Assembly (NCBI GenBank): GCA_027306745.1
Contig: DAHUZD010000060.1
Coordinates: forward strand, 1 to 9,485
Length of the DNA stretch: 9,485 nt
Reading direction: 5' to 3'
Source: Acidobacteriaceae bacterium
Lineage (GTDB): Bacteria > Acidobacteriota > Terriglobia > Terriglobales > Acidobacteriaceae
Shown: in pieces, positions 1 to 6,530 of the stretch
How positions within the stretch are numbered: the stretch's first letter is position 1
How the letters are laid out: each line of letters starts with the position of its first letter
Translations under genes and position numbers: made by a program
The notes under the pieces: model-generated
Seen by the model: only the letters and a program-made list of their open reading frames with translations
The model's database searches: none
What the model was told of the DNA's origin: nothing

Positions 1-1173
1 ATGAATGGATCCGTCAGCACGCCCATGGGAGCCATGCGCGCGCGCAATGGACATCCAGCGCCGTATCACGTCAAGTTCTGGGATATCGGCAATGAGCCGT
101 ATGGTCCCTGGCAACTTGGCCGCACCGATCTGAAGTATTACCTGCTCAAGCACAATGAGTTTGCCAAGGCTATGCGAGCGGTGGATCCATCCATCACGCT
201 GCTGGCATCCGGCTCCATGCCGGAAGAAGCGATTCTCGAAGGCGTGGTGGCCGATTGGCACATTCCCATCGATCAGGCGGGCCTGTGCTCGGGCGCGGAT
301 TGGACCTGTGGCTTTCTCAAAAACGACTGGGGCAGTTTTGATGGAATCACCGAGCACTGGTACACACGGGCTGGGGTGCGCTGGGATCGCGAGCGCGCGG
401 AAAAGGGAATCAAGGTTGGACGCCTTGAGCCTGGCTATGTCCCCGATCAGGAAACGGTGCTTGAGTGGGTACGCCGCCCGGCGGATCGCGTACATCTAAA
501 AGGCGAGGAGTGGCAGGAGTATGAGAAGCGTTTCCCGGAAATGGCAGCCAAGGGAATCTTCATGTCCAATGACGAGTACGCCTACACCGGCGGCCAGCCT
601 AATTTGCAATTGGCATTGGCCTACGCCATGGTCTTCAATGAAATGCTCCGCCAGACCAGCTTCCTGCGCATGACGGCCTTCACCATGGGAGTTTCCACGC
701 TGGACCTCAGCCAGACCGCAGCCACGCTGAATACCAACGGCCTGCTGTTCAAGCTCTACGGCGAGCACCTCGGCGCTGGCTCCATTCCCGTTGCGCTCAC
801 TGGCAACTCTCCCCAACCCGCCCCAGCGCAGCACATCGTTGGCGATCTTCCACACACCAGCTCTGGCAGCGCTACGTATCCGCTGGACATGGTGGCTGCA
901 CTCAGCCCAGACCATAAATTTCTAACTCTGGTTATCGTGAACGCAACTCGCTCCACACAAAATTTTGATCTGACGATCCATGGCGTCCGCCTCAACGGCA
1001 ACGCCACGCTGTGGCGCATGACAGGCGGCGATCTCCAGGCTGCAAATAAAGTCGGCCAATCGCCGCAAGTCACAGTGCAGGAGAACGCAATCGACGGGGT
1101 GCCTGCAACTCTCTCAGTCAAACCGATCAGCGTGGAGGTCTATCGGTTCCCGGTATCGCCAACCGCGCAGTAG
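1..1173 (+). CDS. alpha-L-arabinofuranosidase, GH51 family (5' end outside the window)
   Basis: A retaining glycoside hydrolase that in this family usually removes terminal alpha-L-arabinofuranose from arabinan, arabinoxylan or arabinogalactan side chains. The visible 390 residues begin inside the catalytic barrel: the segment NGSVSTPMGAMRARNGHPAP followed by YHVKFWDIGNEPYG is the usual GH51 lead-in to the acid/base, Glu32 (bases 94-96). A conserved-looking His119 sits in DGITEHWYT. The likely nucleophile is Glu192 in SNDEYAY (bases 574-576). From about residue 295 the protein becomes the C-terminal beta-sandwich (DMVAALSPDHKFLTLVIVN onward). GH51 enzymes normally have a few hundred residues before the GNE motif, so the ATG at base 1 is very likely an internal Met and the true start lies to the left. 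Whether the protein is exported cannot be judged. It converges on the LacI-family gene. A GH51 endoglucanase is possible but less likely. Confidence 0.85.
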   Translation: MNGSVSTPMGAMRARNGHPAPYHVKFWDIGNEPYGPWQLGRTDLKYYLLKHNEFAKAMRAVDPSITLLASGSMPEEAILEGVVADWHIPIDQAGLCSGADWTCGFLKNDWGSFDGITEHWYTRAGVRWDRERAEKGIKVGRLEPGYVPDQETVLEWVRRPADRVHLKGEEWQEYEKRFPEMAAKGIFMSNDEYAYTGGQPNLQLALAYAMVFNEMLRQTSFLRMTAFTMGVSTLDLSQTAATLNTNGLLFKLYGEHLGAGSIPVALTGNSPQPAPAQHIVGDLPHTSSGSATYPLDMVAALSPDHKFLTLVIVNATRSTQNFDLTIHGVRLNGNATLWRMTGGDLQAANKVGQSPQVTVQENAIDGVPATLSVKPISVEVYRFPVSPTAQ

Positions 1174-1182
1174 CGGCCAGGG

Positions 1183-2205
1183 TCATTTCGGATTGCGCAG
1201 GCTGGAGGCGCGAACAACCACTCTTGGCGTGACAAGCTTCTTTGTCGGCTTTATTTTTGTCTTCTTGCCTGCCAACGCAATGGCCAGGCTGCCTGCGGCT
1301 TTGCCGATGCTTTCACTTTCCTGGTCGACCGTGGACAGCGGCACACGAAGAAAATCTGAATGCGCGATATTTCCGCAGCCAATGACGGCGATATCCTTCG
1401 GAATACGCAGCCCGCTGTCCAGAATGGCTCGGATCGCGCCGAAGGCCGCAGGGTCATTGAAACAGAAGATTCCATCCGGACGGTGCCGAGAAGCCAGCAG
1501 CTTTTTCGTGACATCATAGCCGCTTCGTTCACCAGTGTGATCTCCCGATGTGCCCAGCGAAATAATATGTTCTGGCTGCGACTTCAACCCATGCGCGTCT
1601 AAGGCTTTCTCATATCCTTTCAATCGTCCAGTCGCGGTGCTCACTTCAGGCCCACGAATGTGCGCGATGCGCCTGCAACCCTGCTCAATCAAGTGAGACG
1701 TGGCCAGCCAGCCAACCATTTCATCGTCGACGCCCACAAAATTGGCGTCAAGCCCATGAAAGCTTCTGTCGATCAAAATGTAGGGCCGGTGCTGCTCTTC
1801 CATCAGGAGAAATGAGTCCGTCTTCTTTTGTGACGATGCCACCAGGATCACATCCACCTGTCTTGCCAGCAATTGCCGGATCTCCTGCGCCTCCAAATCT
1901 GGATCCTCGTTGGAAGAAGAGATGAAAAGGTTGTAGCCATGGCCGCGGATCTCCGTCGAAATGGCATTGGCAACGTAGGCGAAAAAGGGAAACAACAAGG
2001 TCGGAACCACCAGACCCAGCGTTGATGTCCGGCCCGTCACAAGTGAGCGCGCAGCCAGATTCGGTTGATAATTCAACTCGCGCATCCGCTGCAACACACG
2101 CTGACGCGTCTCGGCGCCAATATCTGGATGCCCACGCAGCACCTTGGATACGGTGACAACCGAGATCCCCAGTTCGTTGGCGATGTCTTTCAGGCGGATG
2201 ACCAT
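1183..2205 (-). CDS. LacI-family transcriptional repressor
   Basis: A 340-residue, full-length LacI/GalR-family regulator. Residues 5-50 form the N-terminal helix-turn-helix (LKDIANELGISVVTVSKVLR), followed by the hinge helix AARSLVTGR with Leu55 at the position that inserts into the central CpG of LacI-type operators. Residues from about 63 (LGLVVPTLLFPFF) to 330 form the periplasmic-binding-protein-like effector domain, with typical FNDPAAFGAIRAILD and IAVIGCG segments. The start at 2205 gives the normal MVIRLKDIA opening; upstream there is a GGAG about 12 bases away, a weak ribosome site. It is transcribed away from the fucose-type operon, and a CpG-centred palindrome lies in the shared upstream region, so it probably represses that operon and perhaps itself. 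The inducer is not readable from sequence; fucose, arabinose or a catabolite are guesses from context. Confidence 0.93.
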   Translation of the reverse strand: MVIRLKDIANELGISVVTVSKVLRGHPDIGAETRQRVLQRMRELNYQPNLAARSLVTGRTSTLGLVVPTLLFPFFAYVANAISTEIRGHGYNLFISSSNEDPDLEAQEIRQLLARQVDVILVASSQKKTDSFLLMEEQHRPYILIDRSFHGLDANFVGVDDEMVGWLATSHLIEQGCRRIAHIRGPEVSTATGRLKGYEKALDAHGLKSQPEHIISLGTSGDHTGERSGYDVTKKLLASRHRPDGIFCFNDPAAFGAIRAILDSGLRIPKDIAVIGCGNIAHSDFLRVPLSTVDQESESIGKAAGSLAIALAGKKTKIKPTKKLVTPRVVVRASSLRNPK

Positions 2206-2340
2206 GGTTTAGCTTGACTCCGAAGACGGCTGCCAATTCCGGCCAAAGGCCACCGGGGCAAGCCCCCTATTCGGCTCTATGGCTTGCGCTCATTCTGCGA
2301 CCGCCGGGCCACCGAACAGCCGTGCGCTCCATCACTCGGA

Positions 2341-2369
2341 TTGACAGATGATTGTACACATTCTATGGT
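2341..2369 (+). promoter_or_regulatory. sigma70-type promoter of the fucose-type operon
   Basis: A perfect -35 hexamer TTGACA (2341-2346) is followed after exactly 17 bases by TATGGT (2364-2369), which matches the -10 consensus at four of six positions. Transcription would start near 2376, about 48 bases before the aldo/keto reductase start codon. On the opposite strand TACAAT (complement of 2351-2356) could be a -10 for the repressor gene, but I see no convincing -35 for it. The call rests on consensus match and position only. Confidence 0.6.
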
Positions 2370-2375
2370 TAGAAT
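2360..2375. repeat. inverted repeat ATTCTA-TGGT-TAGAAT over the -10 element
   Basis: Perfect 6-base arms (2360-2365 and 2370-2375) flank a 4-base centre, and the whole element covers the predicted -10 hexamer. This could be a second regulator site or a chance AT-rich palindrome. It does not share the half-site of the nearby TTTACGTAAA palindrome. Confidence 0.35.
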
Positions 2376-2389
2376 CGCTTAAGTTATCG

Positions 2390-2399
2390 TTTACGTAAA
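2390..2399. promoter_or_regulatory. candidate LacI-family operator, TTTACGTAAA
   Basis: A perfect 10-base palindrome centred on CpG, embedded in ATCGTTTACGTAAATTG. LacI-family proteins with a leucine hinge helix usually bind such CpG-centred palindromes, and the divergent gene encodes one with that hinge. The site lies about 20 bases downstream of the predicted -10, where a bound repressor would block initiation or early elongation. Symmetry does not extend beyond 10 bases (G2389 opposite T2400). No second copy was noticed in the window. Confidence 0.55.
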
Positions 2400-2423
2400 T
2401 TGTGAATCGAGGATTGAGATCCA

Positions 2424-3455
2424 ATGACCGTATTTCCCAGCCACGCCATGGCCGTCAATCCATCGGATGTCCCCTTCAAAACTTTGGCCGCTGGAGCCAG
2501 AATGCCAGCGATTGGCATGGGAACCTTTGGATCGGACCATGTTTCACATGACGCCGTCGCCGAAGCGGTACAGTACGCTGCAAAAATTGGTTACCGACAC
2601 TTTGACTGTGCCTCTGTCTACGGCAATGAGGCCTGGATCGGACGGGTCTTCCGGGGGCTGTTCCAAGACGGCCTGCGTCGTGAAGAACTTTGGATCACAT
2701 CGAAACTCTGGAACGACAAGCACGGCGAAGAGGATGTGGTGGCTTCCTGCGAAAAATCTCTGGACGATTTGCAGGTCGGCTATCTTGATCTCTATCTGGT
2801 GCATTGGCCGTTTCCGAATCATCATCCTCCCGGCTGCGACGTGGGGGCGAGGAATCCGCACGCTCTGCCCTACATCCACGAGAACTACATGAGAACTTGG
2901 CGAAAAATGGAGGAGCTGGTCGATCGCGGGTTGGTGCGTTTCATCGGGGCTTCGAACATGACCGTTCCGAAGATGGAGTTGCTGCTGCGCGATGCGCGCA
3001 TCCGTCCCGCCGTCAACCAAATGGAGATTCATCCGCATTTTCAGCAGACTGAATTTCTTCAGTATTTGTCCGCAAAGGGAATTCAGGCCGTTGGATATTC
3101 CCCGCTCGGATCACCGGGGCGTCCGGAGCGCGACAGAACGCCGGAGGATACTTCGCCAACGGAGGATCCTGTCATCCGCAGCATTGCTGAACGGCTTGGC
3201 GTACATCCGGCCGCGGTGTGCATCAAGTGGGCCATCCAGCGGGGACAGATTCCGATTCCATTCTCGTCCAGCCCGCGCAATCTGCTCGGCAACCTGTGTG
3301 CTACCATCAGCGCGCCCCTCAGCGGCGAAGATATGAAGGCCATCGAAGGCATTGACAAGAATTGCCGCATGATTAAAGGCCAGGTCTTCCTGTGGAAGGA
3401 AGGTCAACCCTGGGAGGATCTTTGGGATATCCATGGCACCGTCACGCCGCCGTAA
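2424..3455 (+). CDS. aldo/keto reductase, possible sugar or aldehyde dehydrogenase
   Basis: A 343-residue cytoplasmic aldo/keto reductase with an intact catalytic tetrad: Asp61 and Tyr66 in FDCASVYGNE, Lys94 in ITSKLWN, His127 in LYLVHWPF. GASNM (176-180) and GYSPLGSPGR (224-233) are standard barrel landmarks. At the 2'-phosphate-binding loop, the usual IPKS..PxR pattern reads IPFSSSPRN: Lys is replaced by Phe280 and the aligned Arg by Asn286, which suggests NAD(H) rather than NADP(H). The ATG at 2424 is preceded by GAGGA (2409-2413) with a 10-base spacer. It is the first gene after the promoter and operator. Known AKRs include aldose 1-dehydrogenases and lactaldehyde reductases, so oxidation of L-fucose or reduction of lactaldehyde are both plausible; the substrate is inference from neighbours only. 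A 102-base gap with no evident gene separates it from the next CDS. Confidence 0.9.
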   Translation: MTVFPSHAMAVNPSDVPFKTLAAGARMPAIGMGTFGSDHVSHDAVAEAVQYAAKIGYRHFDCASVYGNEAWIGRVFRGLFQDGLRREELWITSKLWNDKHGEEDVVASCEKSLDDLQVGYLDLYLVHWPFPNHHPPGCDVGARNPHALPYIHENYMRTWRKMEELVDRGLVRFIGASNMTVPKMELLLRDARIRPAVNQMEIHPHFQQTEFLQYLSAKGIQAVGYSPLGSPGRPERDRTPEDTSPTEDPVIRSIAERLGVHPAAVCIKWAIQRGQIPIPFSSSPRNLLGNLCATISAPLSGEDMKAIEGIDKNCRMIKGQVFLWKEGQPWEDLWDIHGTVTPP

Positions 3456-3544
3456 GTCAGGCCAACGTTCTTCAAATCGTCCATCGTTCCCATCAAGCAA
3501 TGAAAGTCGCCTGCGGGCCAATGTTTCGCCGGATGCGACAATAC

Positions 3545-3549
3545 GGAGG
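3545..3549 (+). promoter_or_regulatory. ribosome binding site GGAGG deciding a GTG start
   Basis: GGAGG stands 8 bases before GTG 3558 and supports this GTG over the in-frame ATG at 3579, which has no comparable site at suitable spacing. Confidence 0.75.
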
Positions 3550-3557
3550 ATGCAAGC

Positions 3558-4625
3558 GTGAGCACGAGTCCCAAGAGAATGGCAGCCGCATATCTGCCGG
3601 GAAACAGCACCGTTGAGTTGCGGGAAGTGCCGGTGCCAAAGCCAGGGCATGGTGAAGTTCTTCTGGCCGTCCGGGCCTCCACAATTTGCGGGTCGGACAT
3701 TCGCGCCATCTACCGCGAGCATCTCGGCAAGGGCCCGGAGGGGTATCAGGGGGTGATTGCCGGGCACGAGCCCGCCGGACGGATCGTTGCCCTTGGCCCC
3801 GGATGCCGAAGATACAAAGTTGGCGACCGTGCGATTGTCTACCACATCTCTGGGTGCGGACTCTGCAACGATTGCCGTCGCGGCTACATGATCTCCTGCA
3901 CAAGTTCAGAGTTCCGTCGAGCCTATGGCTGGCAGCGCGATGGTGGAATGGCCGAGTATCTTTTGGCCGAGGAAAAGGACCTGATCCATCTGCCGGATTC
4001 GCTGACTTATCTGGACGGCGCACAGGTGGCATGCGGCTTCGGCACCGTGTATGAAGCGCTGCAAAAAATCGGCATCGATGGCAATCACACCGTTCTGATT
4101 ACAGGTTTAGGCCCCGTGGGTCTGGCTGCCGCCGCGCTTGGTCGCAAACTGGGTGCAGAAAAAATTCTTGGCATCGATATTTCTCCAGAGCGTCTCCATC
4201 TGGCCCGGAAGCTTGAACTTTTCGATGCTGTGCTCGCCTCTGGGCCAAACAACGTGAGCGAAGTGCTGGACCAGACCGGAGGCCATGGTGTTGAACGGGC
4301 CATCGATTGCTCTGGCAACGCTGAGGCGCGCGCGACTGCGATTCGTGCAACCCGCAAATGGGGAAAGATCGCCATGGTCGGTGAAGGCGGTTCGGTTTCC
4401 TTCAACCCATCTCCCGATATCATCCACGATCAAAAAACAATCCTCGGATCCTGGGTCACATCCACTTGGTTGATGGAGGAGTTGGTGGAGCGGCTGGTTC
4501 GATGGAATCTGCACCCCGAACAAATTGTGACCCACCGCTTCCCTTTGGCCAAGACAAGCGAAGCGTATGCATTGATGGCCTCCGGGCAATGCGGCAAAGT
4601 CGCAGTTTGTCCGACTTCGGATTAG
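3558..4625 (+). CDS. zinc-dependent alcohol/polyol dehydrogenase (MDR superfamily)
   Basis: A 355-residue cytoplasmic medium-chain dehydrogenase/reductase. The N-terminal GroES-like domain carries catalytic zinc ligands Cys44 (STICGSD) and His70-Glu71 (AGHEP), with Cys159 in VACGFGT as a likely further ligand. The structural zinc site is complete: Cys100, Cys103, Cys106 and Cys114 in GCGLCNDC and ISC. The Rossmann fold follows with GLGPVG (183-188) and an acidic Asp207 at the end of the second strand (GIDIS), a sign of NAD preference. It starts with GTG behind a strong GGAGG. The stop codon is 3 bases from the permease start, so the two are probably translationally coupled. In the oxidative fucose pathway a second dehydrogenase oxidises 2-keto-3-deoxy-L-fuconate; known enzymes for that step are short-chain types, so giving that role to this MDR protein is speculative. 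It could equally oxidise fucose itself or another polyol. Confidence 0.9.
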   Translation: MSTSPKRMAAAYLPGNSTVELREVPVPKPGHGEVLLAVRASTICGSDIRAIYREHLGKGPEGYQGVIAGHEPAGRIVALGPGCRRYKVGDRAIVYHISGCGLCNDCRRGYMISCTSSEFRRAYGWQRDGGMAEYLLAEEKDLIHLPDSLTYLDGAQVACGFGTVYEALQKIGIDGNHTVLITGLGPVGLAAAALGRKLGAEKILGIDISPERLHLARKLELFDAVLASGPNNVSEVLDQTGGHGVERAIDCSGNAEARATAIRATRKWGKIAMVGEGGSVSFNPSPDIIHDQKTILGSWVTSTWLMEELVERLVRWNLHPEQIVTHRFPLAKTSEAYALMASGQCGKVAVCPTSD

Positions 4626-4628
4626 ATT

Positions 4629-5957
4629 ATGCAGGCCACGACTACAGATTCAGCCTCGTCGAAGTTCTCCCATGCGCCGCTCTTGCCCAGCCATGGAAGA
4701 ATCGCCTTCTTTCTGGTGACTGGCTTGTTCTTTCTGTGGGCCATTCCAAACAACTTGAATGACGTTCTGATTCGCCAGTTTATGAAGTCATTCGAGCTGA
4801 ACCGGCTGGAGGCTGGCCTGGTTCAATCCGCCTTTTATCTTGGCTACTTTATCTTCGCCATTCCGGCAGCACTCACCATGCGCAGGTTTGGATACAAAAC
4901 TGGATTGATGACTGGCCTGATGCTCTACGCCTGCGGCACGTTTCTCTTCTATCCAGCAGCCTCTGCGCGGAGCTACCCGCTCTTTCTTCTGGCTCTTTTC
5001 GTAATTGCCAGTGGATTGGGATTTCTGGAAACAGGTTCCAATGCGCTCATCACGCTGATGGGCGATCCTGGGTCCTCAGTGCGCAGACTAAACTTCTCCC
5101 AAGCATTCAACCCGCTGGGTTCCATCGCTGGCGCATGGATTGGAACAGTATTTATTTTTTCTGGCATCGAACCCAGTCCAGGCGAAATCGCCGGCATGAA
5201 GGCGCGTGGCATCTACGGTTCATTTCTCCAACATGAGACTGCCCGCGTACTCGCGCCGTATATGTTTTTAGGATTGATTGTTTTGATATGGGCCATGTTC
5301 ATTTTTCGGGCGCGCTTCCCTATCGTTGCAGGAGATTCCCAGCACGCAGGCCAAAACAGCTCAGGCGGCTATCTGGCTCTGCTCAGCCATCCGGGCTTCC
5401 TCTTAGCCGTAATCGCCCAGTTTTGCTATGAGGGCGCACAGGTAGGAACTTGGAGTTACTTCATCCAGTACGCGCAGGATTTTACGCACGCCCCGGAAAA
5501 GCTCGCAGGCTACTTGTTGACTGCAACGCTTGCGGCCTTCGGGATCGGCCGGTTTGCGTCCAGCTACATGATGAAAAAACTGCGCCCTGAAAGAATGTTG
5601 GGTGCTTTCGCACTTGCCAACATTGGCCTCGTACTGGTCGGCATTCTTCGTCCGGGTTGGACTGGATTGATTTCCATTCTTCTCACCAGCTTCTTTATGT
5701 CGCTAATGTATCCAACCATCTTTGCTCTGGGCATCCGCAATCTTGGCGAGCACACCAAGGAAGGCGCATCGTTGCTGGTCATGGCCATTATTGGTGGAGC
5801 GGTCTTCACGCCTCTCATGGGACTTGTTTATCAAACCACACAGAGCATAGCTCTGAGCATGATTGTCCCTCTGCTCTGCTATATATTTGTTGCATTCTTC
5901 GCATTCTGGGGAGTGAACGTGAAAGGATCTGCTGGTCCGCTACGGGCCACAGCCTGA
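4629..5957 (+). CDS. fucP: L-fucose:H+ symporter, FucP-type MFS permease
   Basis: A 442-residue inner-membrane major facilitator with about twelve hydrophobic segments, close in length to E. coli FucP (438). The first helix region FFLWAIPNNLNDVLIRQF contains Asp45 and helix 4 has GFLETGSNALIT with Glu134. These match Asp46 and Glu135 of E. coli FucP, the acidic residues needed for proton coupling and sugar binding. RLNFSQAFNPLG (153-164) matches the E. coli RLNLAQTFNSFG segment, keeping Gln158 and Asn161. QFCYEGAQVGTWSY, SLMYPTIFALGIRNLG and IIGGAVFTPLMG are also family hallmarks. The start ATG is 3 bases after the preceding stop codon, and there is no strong ribosome site, which fits coupled translation. 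FucP relatives can carry glucose, galactose or amino sugars, but the neighbouring fucosidase and RbsD/FucU gene favour L-fucose. Confidence 0.9.
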   Translation: MQATTTDSASSKFSHAPLLPSHGRIAFFLVTGLFFLWAIPNNLNDVLIRQFMKSFELNRLEAGLVQSAFYLGYFIFAIPAALTMRRFGYKTGLMTGLMLYACGTFLFYPAASARSYPLFLLALFVIASGLGFLETGSNALITLMGDPGSSVRRLNFSQAFNPLGSIAGAWIGTVFIFSGIEPSPGEIAGMKARGIYGSFLQHETARVLAPYMFLGLIVLIWAMFIFRARFPIVAGDSQHAGQNSSGGYLALLSHPGFLLAVIAQFCYEGAQVGTWSYFIQYAQDFTHAPEKLAGYLLTATLAAFGIGRFASSYMMKKLRPERMLGAFALANIGLVLVGILRPGWTGLISILLTSFFMSLMYPTIFALGIRNLGEHTKEGASLLVMAIIGGAVFTPLMGLVYQTTQSIALSMIVPLLCYIFVAFFAFWGVNVKGSAGPLRATA

Positions 5958-5958
5958 C

Positions 5959-5964
5959 GAGGTG
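5959..5964 (+). promoter_or_regulatory. ribosome binding site GAGGTG before a GTG start
   Basis: GAGGTG begins immediately after the permease stop codon and lies 4 bases before GTG 5969. The spacing is short but usable, and no better start follows before the conserved family segment begins. Confidence 0.55.
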
Positions 5965-5968
5965 AATC

Positions 5969-6508
5969 GTGAATCCAAGTTCCAGCCGTGAACTCTCCGC
6001 ATGGGAAACGCGCTTCGAACAGATATTGCCGCTGTTCGGGCATCGCAACTTTATTGTGATCGCCGATGCCGCTTACCCAGCCCAGGCGAATCCGGGAATC
6101 GAGACGATCGCCACGGGCACGGATCACACGGAAATTCTTGACACAGTTCTCCATTCGATCGAGACTTCAAACCACATTCGCGCCAAAGTCTATCTTGATT
6201 CTGAGCTGAAGCTGGTTAACGAAAGCGATGCGCCAGGAGTGAATGCTCTTCGAAGAGATCTGGCAAAATTGCTTGCGGGCAAATCTGTGGTGGAGCTTGC
6301 GCATGAAGAGTTGATCGCCAGACTCGATCAAAGTGCACAGCTCTTTCGCATCTTGATTCTTAAGTCGACGCTGACGATTCCCTACAGCTCTGTCTTTTTG
6401 GAACTGGACTGCGGCTATTGGAACGATGGGGCAGAAAATCGCCTGAGAATGCAGGGCAAGAAGAATGGACCCGTCCCTTGCATTCCCACCAGCATAACCG
6501 GGAAATAA
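5969..6508 (+). CDS. RbsD/FucU-family protein, probable L-fucose mutarotase-like
   Basis: A 179-residue cytoplasmic protein of the RbsD/FucU fold, whose known members interconvert sugar anomers: FucU the alpha and beta pyranoses of L-fucose, RbsD the forms of ribose. The family core is visible as LPLFGHRNFIVIADAAYPAQ (20-39), with His25 at the catalytic histidine position and Asp33 and Pro37 in the expected places. A second conserved block, ILILKSTLTIPYSSVFLELD (128-147), contains Tyr139. The protein is about 40 residues longer than E. coli FucU, partly through its N-terminus and a tail after residue 160. The Asp that usually follows the catalytic His (GHGD or GHTD) is replaced: here the motif is GHRN. 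The start is GTG. Placement between a FucP permease and a fucosidase supports a fucose role; catalytic activity is not certain given the changed motif. Confidence 0.8.
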   Translation: MNPSSSRELSAWETRFEQILPLFGHRNFIVIADAAYPAQANPGIETIATGTDHTEILDTVLHSIETSNHIRAKVYLDSELKLVNESDAPGVNALRRDLAKLLAGKSVVELAHEELIARLDQSAQLFRILILKSTLTIPYSSVFLELDCGYWNDGAENRLRMQGKKNGPVPCIPTSITGK

Positions 6509-6530
6509 AGCACCTGTAAGGAGAGGAACC

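Noticed and set aside
2206..2340. Search for a small gene or RNA between the repressor start and the operon promoter
   Set aside because: No open frame with a ribosome site, no strong hairpin and no tRNA-like or riboswitch-like pattern was seen.
3392..3616. Open frame of 74 codons in the gap between the aldo/keto reductase and the zinc dehydrogenase
   Set aside because: It starts inside the reductase gene and ends inside the dehydrogenase gene, has no family resemblance, and the strong GGAGG in this stretch serves the GTG at 3558.
3111..4032. Long antisense open frames across the reductase and dehydrogenase genes
   Set aside because: They are opposite to genes with complete catalytic motifs, are compositionally odd (Arg/Pro-rich), and show no recognisable domain.
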